Assembly: GCA_029931535.1 (NCBI GenBank)
Contig: JAQPZY010001244.1
Span: 1,412,501 to 1,476,500, forward strand
Origin: Margaritifera margaritifera
Taxonomy: Eukaryota > Mollusca > Bivalvia > Unionida > Margaritiferidae
Reading direction: 5' to 3'
Length of the DNA: 64,000 nucleotides
Shown: one piece after another, positions 35,940 through 47,842 of the stretch
How positions within the stretch are numbered: position 1 is the first letter of the stretch
Layout of the letters: every line of letters begins with the position of its first letter
Position numbers and translations under genes: made by a program
The notes under the pieces: model-generated
What the model was told of the DNA's origin: nothing
The model's input: the letters and a program-made list of their open reading frames with translations, nothing else
Databases searched by the model: none

Positions 35940-38600
35940 AACTATATACTATATTTAGGTTTCAAGACAAATGTGTATGGCATGTCAAAAAGTAATAAAT
36001 GTAGCTTGATAAGATTTTCTCGAAAATCTTTTTTAGTTTCAAAGTTTTCATTAATATTGGTTTAATAATGAACTAGAAATGCTGCGTGTCGACTGTTTTT
36101 CTCATACATTGACGATGTCGTGAGAGAATGTTATGTCACTGATTGCATGATGATTCGTTTGTTTGTTTTTTTTTTGTTTGTTTGTTTGTTTGTTTTTTTT
36201 TTCCTTTTGAGCACATCAGCTTTAATGGATCTTTGTAGCCTATATTTAAAGCACTTCTAGTATTGTCTGGAAACTAAATCTCATATTGCAAACCAATAGC
36301 ACATATTTTATTAACGTTTTGCTAAGTTATGCAAGTCGGTATTGTGGTATATTTCCTTTGCTTAAAAAATGGCATGTGCTATTCATCCCCGTTTGCCCAT
36401 GAGCGCATGCATATATGTTTTCATAAGTATGTGCATCGGTTTGCAATCGACAATACCTCCCTCCACATACCAGCACAAAACTATGTTTCCAGTTGTCTAC
36501 GACGACTTTGAAATCATCAAACAAGAACTTTACTGTCCCTGTAAAGTTGCATTTTAAAATAATCGAAAACCAGTAATCAAGATTTCCCACTCACAAGACT
36601 AGAGCTCATGCAATAACAACCTTCATCCTGCCCGATGGACGATTTACTGTACTATACGACTTCGGAACGATAGCGAGATCAGGTAGTCAGTTTTATTGAT
36701 TATGGGTTGTGCATATCTTTATCAGATTTCAAATTTCAGATTCAAATTTAAATTTCTTATTTGCATACCAAAGTGCTAGTAACGTGGAGACCGACAAGTG
36801 AGCCAGCTATATCTAAGTATTTCGGTATATGATCACGCATTTCCTGCATCAACTTCAAGACGAACGAAATGTTTGTCCGCCGAGATGTATTTTCGTTTAA
36901 CCACAGAATCACGTAACTTCGAGAGATCTACGCCAAGCGATGGCACGGGGTGAGTTCAATTTGGGAATGCAAGTGTCGAAGCGAGATTGGTCATATGTCA
37001 GTATTTGCATGAGCAGTTAACGTCACAAATGAAGAAATAAAAAGACAAGAACACAACACGAGGCTCCAAGATGGCTTATTTACATACTTACTTAACGCGT
37101 TTTTCTTTATTTCTCCAGCCATCTTGATTATGTCACATTGTTGGGTATTCTTCATACAATGGAGAGTGTGTTCTTCACTTAGATATGCAAACCCGAGTTA
37201 TGAGTTCTACGCGTTTGATGAGACAAGCTCGACTTTTGTGTGTTCAAATCGAACGCAGACCTGATAATGATCGAAGTTCCGTTCAACCAGACTCTCACAA
37301 TTCCGATAGACCTATGCCTAGAGGGAGTCTGGTAAGGATCTGTACAGCTGATTCCCGATTAGTTAGTCGTATAGCTAGGTGTGTAGCAGAGAGCATACAA
37401 AGATGGGAAGCAGACTAATGGGCGCGGTGCGTCATGGAAAAAAGTAGAGAGATTCAGTACTTTCACTAAAATGGAGGATGCTAGTTGGCCTCAGAACACA
37501 AATAATTTTCCTATATAGTCTCTACATTTGTTTATCAGCACTGAACTTTCCACTGTGTACAAATCCCAATAAATCATCTGTTGATGTAAAGTATCTTCAA
37601 AGATGAACTCACGGCGAAGTTCTTGTCATAGGTTAATCGGCATTCTTCTGAGAGGCTGGAGTGTAAACAAAGCAACGTGCAATGAGTCACATATTTCACT
37701 TCCGGATCAGCACCAATGCCTCATTACTCACTGTGCTCTGTCACCAAAATACACACAGACAACCACACCATAATGCTTATATTCTAAACAATAAACAATT
37801 TCCTCTAAATCAATACTAAGAATGCCTAAGGGGCGCTATATAGATATTATGTAATTCTGAGAGAGTGACAGTTGTAAGGTGAAGTTGTTTGCATTTGCAA
37901 CATGCACAGTGAAGAGAATGTTGCCATACCTATATACTACTTTCATTTACTGTGGCTGAAATTTCTTTACATATTGTTCTTGGGGAAATTGTACATGATC
38001 TAAGCACACAGCAGACAGAAATGGCCGCTCCAAACTACTCGAAAAATCAGCCTGAATTAGTCAAAAGTACACTATTTTGAGCAGTTATTAAAATAGCGAA
38101 ACGAATTTTGCCAGATAAGGCAACACCAGCCTCTGAAAGTACAATCAATGAATAACAAAATATATAAAAAGTAAAAAAAGTTATCGGCTCTTTTTTAAAA
38201 AAATTTACCATTGAAGTCCAGGAAGTGAAAATGACCAAGCGGAGCTAGCAGTTTTTGATGGATGCACATCTTAAGTAAGATCAAGCTGTATACTCTGTAA
38301 CCCAAATTGCACACATCAATCATACACCAAAATAAAGTGAATTACAAGTTCTTTTAATAATACCTAAGATATACAAGGTCTTTTTTAAAGAGCCAGGATA
38401 ACCAGTGATGAAAACCAGGAAAATTCTTTTTCTTTAAAAATCTAACCCCTATGTAAAGTACGAAACTGGAGAGTGCCAATGCATACATCTCCACCAAAAT
38501 GAGAGTGGAACAAATGCTCTAAAAATAGACTGGGACTACATTCGCGGGTACTGAATCGGAAGTATTAATTGTGACTTGAGTCCAGTTCTATGTGGTCTCA
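35940..38600. other. Non-coding stretch with one small hairpin element
   Basis: No gene is recognised. A T/G-rich run with repeated GTTT units lies near 36,160-36,202. Near 37,276-37,344, GTTCAACCAGACTCTC and GAGTCTGGT form the arms of a hairpin similar to the one at 38.6-38.7 kb. Confidence 0.45.
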
Positions 38601-38640
38601 AGAGCAGCAGAAGTGTGACGCGGTTTTTCGCGCATTATTT

Positions 38641-38728
38641 GTATAGACCGCAGTCTCGTTCAACCAGACCTCTCACGTGGCTTCTTGAGATCTTTGCTCT
38701 ACAAAGGTCTGGTTAAGGTCTATACGTT
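38641..38728. mobile_element. Small hairpin (MITE-like) element
   Basis: GTATAGACC...AACCAGACCT on the left is matched by AGGTCTGGTT..GGTCTATAC on the right, an inverted repeat of about 25 bases with an 87-bp overall length. Related text recurs at 37.28 kb and about 40.67-40.85 kb, where GCTGATTGG and CAGG(C/T)TAGTCA follow as they do here. No coding capacity. Confidence 0.45.
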
Positions 38729-39228
38729 TCTTTTTTTTGAAATCTGCTAAAGTCGCTGATTGGTTGACAGGTTAGTCAGCAATCCTAACAAAAACTTAGA
38801 TTACATAATAGCAAAATTTTAATATTGTTGTTTGTGTTTTCAAACGACTACATAAAATATCTATAGGGAATAAAAGATTCGCTTCTGCACGGAAATCTTG
38901 CAGATTGTTAGACTGTGTAACTCGCTGTGTACATAAAAGGGCACACACTGCCCACTATTGTACAACACATTCTACCACCTCTAAAGTACATAACAACTAT
39001 GTTTACAGATATAGCTTATGCACATATGCTGCAAATGGAGTTTACGGCATAGATTGCGCATATTTCGAACAGAAGAAGAAATAATAGAGATAAACAAAAA
39101 GGAGCGACACCTAGCAGTAATAATCAATTGTACCGACCTTTGCCAGACTGACGCTCAGCGTAGATCTTTCTTTGTCACTCGAGAATCTATTTGAAAGAGT
39201 CTACTGTGAATCACCTTAAATTCACAGG

Positions 39229-39635
39229 GTGCCAATTTTCGTGGATTCCCTGGGCACGCTTGGATACGAATTTAAGGTCGCAATGACGCTCGTATGTTTC
39301 TTTGTTTTAATAACAACTGTATTTTCAGTCCTTTGTTCACAACCTGCAATTAGGCCAAAACATGTTGGTTCTCTATGGGATAGACACAATAACCAGCTCG
39401 TTTATTATTCTTACACAACTTTTTATTTTTATATCTCTTGTTGTAAATCCCACTAGTGATTCTTACATGTAGGAGTCCAGAATTTTCTTAGATTTTGTGT
39501 TTAGCGTTTGTTTTGTGTGTGTAAATTCTTTATTCCCATGACGAAGATTTTGTTTAGCTCGAAACGTTGGGAATCCGTTTTGAATTTGCGCCGTTATCAA
39601 TTTTTGTGTCATACATACATACATACATACATACA

Positions 39636-39710
<75 letters not shown>
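39229..39710 (+). mobile_element. Possible non-LTR element 3' tail ending in (CATA)n(AT)n
   Basis: The text GACGAAGATTTTG...CTCGAAACGTTGGG near 39,541-39,572 resembles the '...GAAACGTTG' tails common to invertebrate non-LTR or SINE elements. It runs into a (CATA)n array (39,611-39,663) and (AT)n (39,663-39,708), typical of a 3' end. No reverse transcriptase frame is present. Confidence 0.3.
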
Positions 39711-40011
39711 TGATACATTAATCAAGATGTGGAACATTGGACATTTACTGATTGCGATTTAATTTGCATGCGAAATTTCGTGAACTTGAAAGCTTTACAC
39801 TAATGTAACGACTATCTGATACCATAGTAATAAATGCAAAATTACTCATATATATAATCAATACTCAGTAAAACTGCATCGAATGTAATGAACAATTTGC
39901 AACATCTGAGAAACGTGAAAGCATTAAAGTTCAAGAAAAAATGTTAATTCGTTGAAGGGTAGACGTTTTAATGGTCGATCGAGACCTTATATGATACAGC
40001 ATCCCCACTGA

Positions 40012-40033
40012 CCCCCCCCCCCCCCCCCCCCCC
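40012..40033. repeat. C homopolymer of 22
   Basis: An uninterrupted run of 22 C; expect length error in sequencing. Confidence 0.95.
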
Positions 40034-40519
40034 GTTCATTTATTGGAGCAATCACCTGGGATGAATGCCACTCATTAAAGCGTGATTTGAGATACTCTTT
40101 GGAGAATTTGTGGCTTCCGTTAATGCGGCTGGCACAAAGGTATGATGCCGTTTCTGTTATATCAGCAGCCTCTCACTGCGATGTACTTTGAATACATCAA
40201 AAGAGCGCTACCGCCTTCTGTTCAGACCGACTCATTACAACAGTGGTGTTAAGCTTCTTTGATTTGAAACTATTCGCAAATGGATGCCAGCATCTTCTTT
40301 GATTCAGATCTCCGCATTTTTGTTACTACGTGTTAGTAATGAATAATGTACCTAATCAACCAAATTACTGCGGTATGGGTTAACCTTGTGTGCTCTGAAA
40401 TGCTTGGAAGTGAATGAAAATATAATTATTTAGATAGATATATACATTGTCGCTCAATATATTATCTTTTTTGTTGTTGTTGTTTCTTTTAAGTGACAAA
40501 TAGACAAAAGAAAGGACCC

Positions 40520-40625
<106 letters not shown>

Positions 40626-40873
40626 CCAAACCACGAAATTTGATACCCAGGAATTTAAAGCGATTCACGGTATACAGACCGTTCAGAATGTTACCAGAAA
40701 TCGTTCAGCATAGATCTCTTGGAGTCGCACTTGAGTCTGGGTCGGCGACACTAATATTGGTCTATACAACTGACTGTAATCCCCAAGACGAGGTTTACCC
40801 AAAACCCTGGTAACGTTGCTGATTGGCGAACAGGCTAGTCAAAGTTACTTGAACCATATAAACGCATACAAAC

Positions 40874-40934
40874 ACATACACACACACACACACACACAGG
40901 TGCACACACACAAACATATGTATATACACATATA

Positions 40935-41028
<94 letters not shown>
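40874..41028. repeat. Compound (AC)n / (AT)n microsatellite
   Basis: Imperfect AC and GT runs lead into about 86 bases of AT ending at 41,028. Confidence 0.95.
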
Positions 41029-41031
<3 letters not shown>

Positions 41032-41229
41032 TTATGAAAATAAATTTCTTCACAAGTTTCGGGGATTGATCAATGAATTGGGGGGTGGGGTGGGGCTCTG
41101 TTCTTTTGTGTACAACTTCGCCTGAACATACCAGTATTGTTTAATCTTCATACATTCTACATTAATTACCTGGTGTCAGTGGTGTACTGGCCATTGGGCA
41201 TAACGGGACAAATCCCGGTGGGCTGCTGC

Positions 41230-41395
41230 AAAAAAATCCGTTTTTACCGGTGTTTTACTGGTGTGAGCAAAACCCCGGGCCTGTCCCGGCAGACCGCCGC
41301 ATCGGTGGGCCGGTGGGCCGTAAAAAAAAATCCGTTTTTACTGGTGTTTTACTGCTGTGAGCAAAACCCCGGGCCTGTACCGGCAGATAAGTCCA
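41230..41395 (+). repeat. Tandem duplication of a ~96-bp unit
   Basis: AAAAAATCCGTTTTTAC(C/T)GGTGTTTTACTG and GTGAGCAAAACCCCGGGCC occur twice about 96 bases apart. The surrounding text, GCATAACGGGACAAATCCCGG, is palindrome-like. It is probably part of a dispersed repeat. Confidence 0.7.
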
Positions 41396-41814
41396 GGGCC
41401 GAGTTGCTTACCCAGTACACTCCTGCCTGGTGTTCGTATTGACGAGGTAATTTTCGATTACTTTTGTCCGTGGTGTAGCGAGTCTTCCGATTGGTTGCTA
41501 CACCCTGTTTCTAGAATGGAGAGTATAACAGCCGAGTGTAACAGTTCCCGGCGCAGCAGATTCAATCTGATTTTGTAGCGTTCAGCTACACAGTTCTGTT
41601 TCCTTTTTTATTTAAACCTGCTGATAACCAACCATGACTCAGAAAGCCCTTGTATTCGTGATGCAAAATCCTGAGATGGCATGATAATGTGCAAATAATT
41701 TTGTAAACATAGAGATATGATTATCAACAGAGAATGTTGTGATTGATATACACTGAACGCTCAATGCGGTTGTTTGTAGACCTACGAAACTTTTTATATG
41801 ATAGGCAAGAGCAT

Positions 41815-41817
<3 letters not shown>

Positions 41818-41887
<70 letters not shown>
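41818..41887. repeat. (AT)n microsatellite
   Basis: About 70 bases of AT dinucleotide. Confidence 0.97.
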
Positions 41888-41890
<3 letters not shown>

Positions 41891-42024
41891 AAGGCTGGAG
41901 CCAATGCACATTATGGTGTAATAGGTACTGAGTGCCGTTACACCTATGTCAGGGTTGTGCACCTTCTGTGTAGCACCTTCAGCCATTTAGTCTAGTACTT
42001 GCACCTTCGGAGATTTGTAATAAG

Positions 42025-42264
42025 TGCACTTTATATTACTGTAAGAACATTGGCATAGTTATCTGATTTGACTGCACCTTATATTACTGTAAGAACATTG
42101 GTATAGTTATCTGATTTGACTGCACCTTATATTACTGTAAGAACATTGGTATAGTTATCTGATTTGACTGCACCTTATATTACTGTAAGAACATTGGTAT
42201 AGTTATCTGATTTGACTGCACCTTATACTACTGTAAGAACATTGGTATAGTTATCTGATTTGAT
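42025..42264. repeat. 48-bp tandem repeat, 5 copies
   Basis: Five units start at 42,025, 42,073, 42,121, 42,169 and 42,217. Each reads TGCACCTTATATTACTGTAA, then GAACATTGGTATAG and TTATCTGATTTGAC. Only single-base differences separate the copies. Confidence 0.96.
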
Positions 42265-44400
42265 TGCACCTTTGTTGTGTAGTATTGTGCATCTTTAACA
42301 CCTTCCATCTACGGCCACATTATACGGTGTACTTTCGTGTGGCAAGCTTTCAGTTCATCTTCACTTGTGTATCTCCTGTTTGCACCACTGTCACGGTCAT
42401 CGCCTGTATTTCAGTGGTGCACTTTCTATAATATTTATGGCGCAGATCATACATCTACATCGGCCTCAAAATACTAGAGTTAAAATCGATCTACTAAACA
42501 AATTATCCTTTGTAATTTTCTTTACAGCAACAGTTTTTTTGTTTTGACTTGTGCTTAAATATATCATATCTATATGTATTAGCAACTGCTAGCCGCCTTA
42601 ATAAAGTTATTTTTGTGTTGACAGTTTCTGTTTTCGTAGTCTCTTCTCTTATGATCAGAAATAGGGGACCCACAAACATGCCATTTGAGTCTGCTCAAAG
42701 TAGACCCTGAGCGGCATTCTATTTTTTCAAAATGTTTATGCAAATAATGCTATAATTACATTTAACCAGTAACACATGATTCTAAAGTACTGAGTGTGAA
42801 TGAGGTGTGACTTTGTTACCCGTCGCCTTTGTTAGGTCTTTGTTATTTACTGAATATTACTTAGAACACCTAAAAAAAAACAAACATGCCGCATTTGGCC
42901 AAAACTCTCCAGATTACAACAATAAGGTATTCAATTAATAACTTGTAGTGTAATCCCATTACTCAGCCACGCATCACTGCATCGGTTGCAATGACTCCTG
43001 GAATAATTCCGGTATCTAGTAGACTATTCTAGTCGGTTTCTGTAATGCATGGATTGAACTTTTTTTTTTTTTTCTTTTTTTTTTTTTTTTAATTTAAAAA
43101 ATAAAAATATGTTAATTTTCAAAAGCGGTAGATTTCAACTAAAAAGCGATATGTGTCGTAGACAGCTTTAAAAATGGTATTTTTGTCCTACCGCCGGTAG
43201 AATCACATGTATGTTAAAGCCAAGTGAGTACTAATTATAGGTAACGCAGGCAATCAGTTAACCATTCATAGGTCACATGCTTCGCTGTGTGCACAGCATT
43301 TACAGCTCTCCATAGAAGTATGGTAGGAAACGAGCTTCATCAGGGTAGGGTCATACATGGGGATCCATATTAATAATTCATTAGTCTTTCAACAACTTGA
43401 AAATAAGATGCCGCATTTCATCAGCGCAATAGAAGTTTTCTCAGCCAATTAGATTTTTTTTCTACAAGCCCATCGGGCAATCGGATTTTTTAGCACTGAC
43501 TGCGATTGTTTATCTAGCTTCGGCGCGTCATGTGATAAAATCGTTACAATTGAAATAATATTTTCAGGCGAACCACACAAATTAAACGTTGTAACGAAGG
43601 AACGTTATAACAAAGCCTTTGGAAAACATATTAGTTAGGAATTTCAGCGGGAATTGAAACTCAGACGTTATAACAGAAGAAACGTTGTATCCAAGAACGT
43701 AATAAACAATCTTTATATATAAGAAGCGGGGGGAGGGGAGTTGCATAAAAACAAAAACGTTCCCACGGGGATTATTTTTGTTGGGGGGGTGGGCCTCTGT
43801 ATACGAATATTTAGGGGGAAAAAACGCTCTCGAGGGCCCCTTGGGTTGATTTCCGAAACCCCACCTCCCAACTTCCCTCTACCCTATTTTCGGTCGATTA
43901 GCAAAAAGCCCGGGTAAAGCTCACACCCCGACTAGGGTCGAAAAAGTTTTGCTTTACGGGAAAGATACGTATAATTAGAAGAAAAAATGTTTTATAAATA
44001 GTAGTTGACAGCAACCGGCAAAATGCCGCTCGTAAAAAAGCACATGCGTTTGAATTGAACTTGGAAGCGTTGAAAAATGCGGAACGGTTCGGTGTAAGAG
44101 AATATTGTCACATACACGCATAGGAACTTTGGCCTGTAAAGGGTGTGGTGTGGGAGTTAAGGTAACATAAGCCTGTTGCGCACGCTGCGAAAGCAAGTCA
44201 GAACGTTTTCTGGTTCGCAGGGAAGAGGAACAAGATCTGCTTAACGATTTTTTATATATTTTTTTTTGTATTGCTACCATTGATTGGCGATAAATTTACT
44301 AGAAAACCCACCAGGTAAAAATACGCACCACTGTGTGAATCGCGCAGCTAGTGAAGGGTAATAATACCTTTTCTTTTAAAGAAACATTCCAGGTTATGTA
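42265..44400. other. Non-coding stretch, nothing certain
   Basis: It contains T runs near 43,060-43,090. A 101-codon minus-strand ORF at 43,975-44,280 starts MVAIQKKIYKKSLSRSCSSS and is Ser/Arg-rich; it has no recognised domain but lies at the edge of the next element and might belong to it. No terminal repeat of that element was found here. Confidence 0.4.
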
Positions 44401-44477
44401 TACATATCCCTGTGTGCAGACATGGCACACGCAGCGTGAGCGAGGGCGGCACGACGGTAATACGAGGCTTTGACTGA

Positions 44478-44822
44478 GTGCTGCATCCTAGAAGCAGGGC
44501 AGCCTTGGCACGAATGCTGGAGTCGGTCGAGCTATTTCGCGATCAGGCTCGTGTCGCGCGGCACGTGGCCGCAGTCGAACATTGGGCTCCCGAGATCGCA
44601 TTCGACAGTGGCAAAACAGTGAAGCATCCTGCGCCTATTCCCAAAGTTTGTTGTCGATGGTGTGGTGCACGTGTTTAGCACGCTTCGCATCGCAGAAGAA
44701 TATGACCCATTTGGAGTTGGAGACAATATTTTAATTTTGCACAGCAGGATGGACAACGAACACGTGGTTGATATCATCGCGATAATTCCAGCCGGTAGAG
44801 GGTTATTATTGAATTTACCCTA
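44478..44822 (+). pseudogene. Displaced middle segment of the large replication protein
   Basis: One frame runs 44,478-44,678 (MLHPRSRAALARMLESVELF). A shifted frame then holds VVHVFSTLRIAEEYDPFGVG and DNEHVVDIIAIIPAGRG. From memory, these two strings resemble a central region of a large polymerase/helicase protein known from fungal genomes, a region lying after, not before, the part found at 45.6-46.3 kb. The order here would therefore be rearranged. The family match is from recall and was not searched. Confidence 0.35.
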
Positions 44823-44845
44823 GACAAAATGCAGAGTGGACAGTG

Positions 44846-45614
44846 TGTTACGACTCTAGGTCTTAAAATAATGTAAAAGAAAGAAAGTGAAACCAACAAT
44901 GTAAGTAAAATCAACAAGCAATTTATTTCAAGACAATTAAATTGAAAATTCAAAATACACTAATAGTAACGTAAATTAAGGTCCAAATATTCCAATAATC
45001 CTAAGTGTCCTAGTCACAAGTCCGAAATATAGAATAATCCGAATGAATGCCAGTAGCCTTGCATGTCCTGATGTGCTAGTATTCTTGAAAAGTCTGATGT
45101 ATCAGTAGTCTTGAATGTTTTGATATGCCTGAATGATGTAATCCAGAATATCTTTGAATGAATTCACATAAATCCCAAAGTCAAGTATTAATCCAAAATG
45201 AGAATGAGCATTATCAGTAATTCCAATGAATATTTCAAATAAATAATTCCTCTCTCTGAATTTGCTTTGAATCTCACAACTGTAGCATCTGATTACTAAA
45301 ATAAATTCCTTAACAGACTGATCTTAATAATATGAAGTTTAGTATAGGAATGAAATCTTGTTTACCAAATGCTCAATAAATATAAGACAAGTTACCTGAC
45401 AGAATATTCTAGAATATAAGTTACTCTAATGGAAATTTACTAGTGTATCTGACTTTTCTCATGTCAAGACGTAGACAATTCCAATCTAAGTACTAAATGC
45501 TATGTAAATAAGACTGACCTTGAACTCAGATATAGTAAATATGTTATTTACAAAATGACCACTAAAGTACAACTTACCTCATGGACACATATTATGCATT
45601 CAATATACATTACA
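44846..45614 (-). repeat. Solo LTR of the Gmr1-like family, inserted in reverse orientation
   Basis: Read on the minus strand it aligns with the LTR at 3,367-4,117. The first 11 plus-strand bases, TGTTACGACTC, are the exact complement of the other LTR's end, and matching blocks such as GAAAGAAAGTGAAACCAACAA and CAACAAGCAATTTATT follow. Similarity weakens toward 45,500, where AGAATATTCTAGAATAT still matches. The far end is best placed at TACATTACA (45,614). Flanks are CAGTG and CCGTG, four of five bases alike, so a 5-bp target duplication with one change is possible. No internal region accompanies it, as expected after LTR-LTR recombination. Confidence 0.85.
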
Positions 45615-46351
45615 CCGTGACAGAGAAGTTTGGGCCGATGAGGACAAAAGCGCGCAAGGGCGGGACGACGGTTACAATTGCGCATGAAACAATGCCTGGG
45701 CTTTTCACTGGCATCGACAGGCCTTACTACGGAAACGCCTACCCAGTGGGAGCAGTTATATATGGTCTCAACAAAATATGAACACCTGACACCTGATCCC
45801 AACAACCTGGCCCCTTTGCGCGACGGAGACCATAACTGCGTTGCGCAGTTCGTGGTGGAGCACTTTAAGAACGCCACCAAGGGGCAGAGCTTGACCAAGG
45901 CGCGTCCCCACAAGCTTAACAATTGGGAACGTCAAGTTCACTTAAGGGGTGCAACCATTAACGAAGTGGCAGCCCTGAAAGAAAAAAATTCTCTGGCGCG
46001 CAACAATTTTACTCGACATCGCCGACGGTATTATCTACGAAGCGGAAACTACCAGGCATCGATTTGGAGAGCGGTGGAGCTCATTGTCCACAACGGGCAC
46101 GCCTTACCGGCGACCCTCCACTTTCCCGAGGTTCGTCAGATAGAGTTCTACGAGGGTGATGTCTGAGAGGCCATTCGGCAGACCACAGAAGGCGACCCCA
46201 AGGTTGTGTGGGTCGCTGGCGGGGGCGTCAAATTGACCCCTTCCATAGTGGTGCAGTTTGTGATGGTAGACGGTCGTTGTTACGGAACACGTGAAAAGCA
46301 CGATGAGCTTCTCGCATTGCTGTGCGTGACAGGCCCAAAATCTTTTGTTTA
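45614..46351 (+). pseudogene. N-terminal region of the element's large replication protein
   Basis: The frame beginning just after the solo LTR (TEKFGPMRTKARKGGTTVTI) is joined, after one frame change near 45,780, to a second frame with LAPLRDGDHNCVAQFVVEHF, KVELIVHNGHA-like LIVHNGHALPATLHFPE and EFYEGDV. A stop follows, then the frame continues with AIRQTTEGDPKVVWVAGGG and TREKHDELLALL to about 46,350. From memory this resembles the N-terminal third of a large polymerase/helicase protein seen in fungal genomes; no search was possible. It ends abruptly against helicase C-terminal text, implying an internal deletion. Confidence 0.45.
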
Positions 46352-46780
46352 ATGTAGAGCTGGCCATTCCTGGCACTGATGAGAAGCAAAGGCTTGCGCA
46401 GAACGACATCGTCGAGGTAACTCTTGCAGCCGCCAAGCGTGCAGTGAATCGACCTCGAGACTGATGCCTAGACTATACCATGACAGCTCACAGCTCACAG
46501 GGACTGACCATCGAGAACCCATTCAAAGTTTGGATTGTCGACGCTCACAATCAGTTTAGCTACTCCATCCGACGAGACCGCGCCCACTCGCCCCTTAAAC
46601 AACAGCAAACTAATTGCTGTGTTGTCTGCAACATCGAAATGCTCTGGATCTACAAGAAAAAAGGCACGTAGCAGTTTAGTATAGACCCCCTGAACAACGC
46701 CCAGAACCATTTAAAGGGTAATGTGCGGTTGACCTTTTTGGGAGTGCAACCGTAAAAGAGGAGGTGTGCCACTAAGCGTC
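46352..46780 (+). pseudogene. SF1 helicase C-terminal segment and HNH-like zinc domain
   Basis: Text after 46,352 reads VELAIPGTDEKQRLAQNDIV, then at 46,480 MTAHSSQGLTIENPFKVWIV. The TAHSSQG string is motif V of Pif1/RecD-type superfamily 1 helicases. The expected following segment is degenerate. About 46,600-46,770 then gives CCVVCNIEMLWIYKKKG, a stop, and QFSIDPLNNAQNHLKGNVRL, which has the Cys-x-x-Cys start, D-x-L-(D/N)N centre and N-V-(R/V)-L end of an HNH nuclease, though the usual His is replaced. Helicase and nuclease would serve replication or resolution of the element. It converges on the integrase gene, whose tail overlaps this region on the other strand. Confidence 0.5.
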
Positions 46781-46789
46781 GGTTAAAAT

Positions 46790-47817
46790 GGAAGACCCGA
46801 TCTGATGGTAACTGCGTCTCCAGAATCACAACCTGCAGCTCTTCAGGCACGAATGCGTGCTTAGGCCCTGCATCGTTGTTTACAACAAGATAATAAAGTA
46901 CAGGCGAGCTGGACTTAGCAACCGCACACTATAGCCTATAGACCTTTAAGGACCACACAGGGTCGGTAGAACGACGTTGACCTCCTTCCAGCTCTCCTGG
47001 CATATAAAGCTACCGTACTAAGGTATTTGCGGGCAGGTGTTTCTCTTCCAGGCCAATTGACCTCATCACAGCCGAGACGATGGATGTAAGTGCGGCCTGC
47101 ACCGCCGTTTGACGAATGGCGTCAATCGGTTTCATGCCTATGATCCACATTACCTCACTGCCTAGGGTCGCCACAACGTCAGGCAGCCAACGCATCCTCT
47201 CGGTGCTAAGCGTTGCATGTGCGCTCTCCGTAGTTTCAGCTGTTTCAGCTGTAAAAAACCTTTTCTGGGCATACCTGTGCCCAAACAACCGCTCGGCTAG
47301 AGTATGTTTGAACCAATCCAAAATGCTCTGCGCACAGTGGATGCACGCATCGCATCGCCTCACGCACACGCCGTGCTTGACCAAGTATTGCGACACGGAA
47401 CTCCCAGCCGAGGTTAACCTGCAACAGTTTTGGCCAATTTAGCGGCCCCCGCTTGTAAATAGGTTCCAATGCGTCGGCGACTTTGGAAGCCGCCTTTGTA
47501 ACCAATGGTTCGACCTCCTTGTAACGACTGGCGACATCGACTACGGTCAGCGCATACTTGTACGGCGCTTGTCGCGGCCCAACGTTGTCGTGTGGCAGAA
47601 ATATGAGGCCGACCTGGTGCACCTCGTTAGGGGCTGGAACATCAAACTGTGGTCTGAGGATCTGGCGCGGCGCGGGTAGGCACATCATCCACATGGTCTA
47701 CTTCTTGAGTCATTCCCTGACAACATCTTGTGAGACTATCGTGACTTCTTCCAGCTTTCTGATAGCTGCCATGCCCTACCAGTAACCTCGCGGGCTGTAG
47801 TATATAAAGACTGCCAT
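46790..47817 (-). pseudogene. int: Polinton-type integrase that has lost its catalytic triad
   Basis: The start is ATG at 47,817. The N-terminal YSPRGYW, IRKLEEVTIVSQDVVRE and the core PAPNEVHQVGLIFLPHD align with the integrase at 32.5 kb. The first catalytic Asp is Gly (HQVGLIF), the second is Asn (LQVNLGWEF), and the Glu is Asp (ILDWFKHTL). Stops fall where the other copy has Lys and Trp. C-terminal pieces include RWLPDVVATLGSEVMWIIG, GLEEKHLPANTLVR and PEELQVVILETQLPSD near 46,810. The tail is antiparallel to the HNH remnant. It ends 26 bases from the phospholipase stop, on the same strand. Confidence 0.8.
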
Positions 47818-47842
47818 TATGTTACTCTTTTTTTGAGCTCTT

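Noticed and set aside
37185..37418. 77-codon Arg/Ser-rich ORF
   Set aside because: It runs through a hairpin repeat and shows no domain.
46104..46436. 110-codon minus-strand ORF
   Set aside because: Antisense to the replication-protein frame, which carries the recognisable text.
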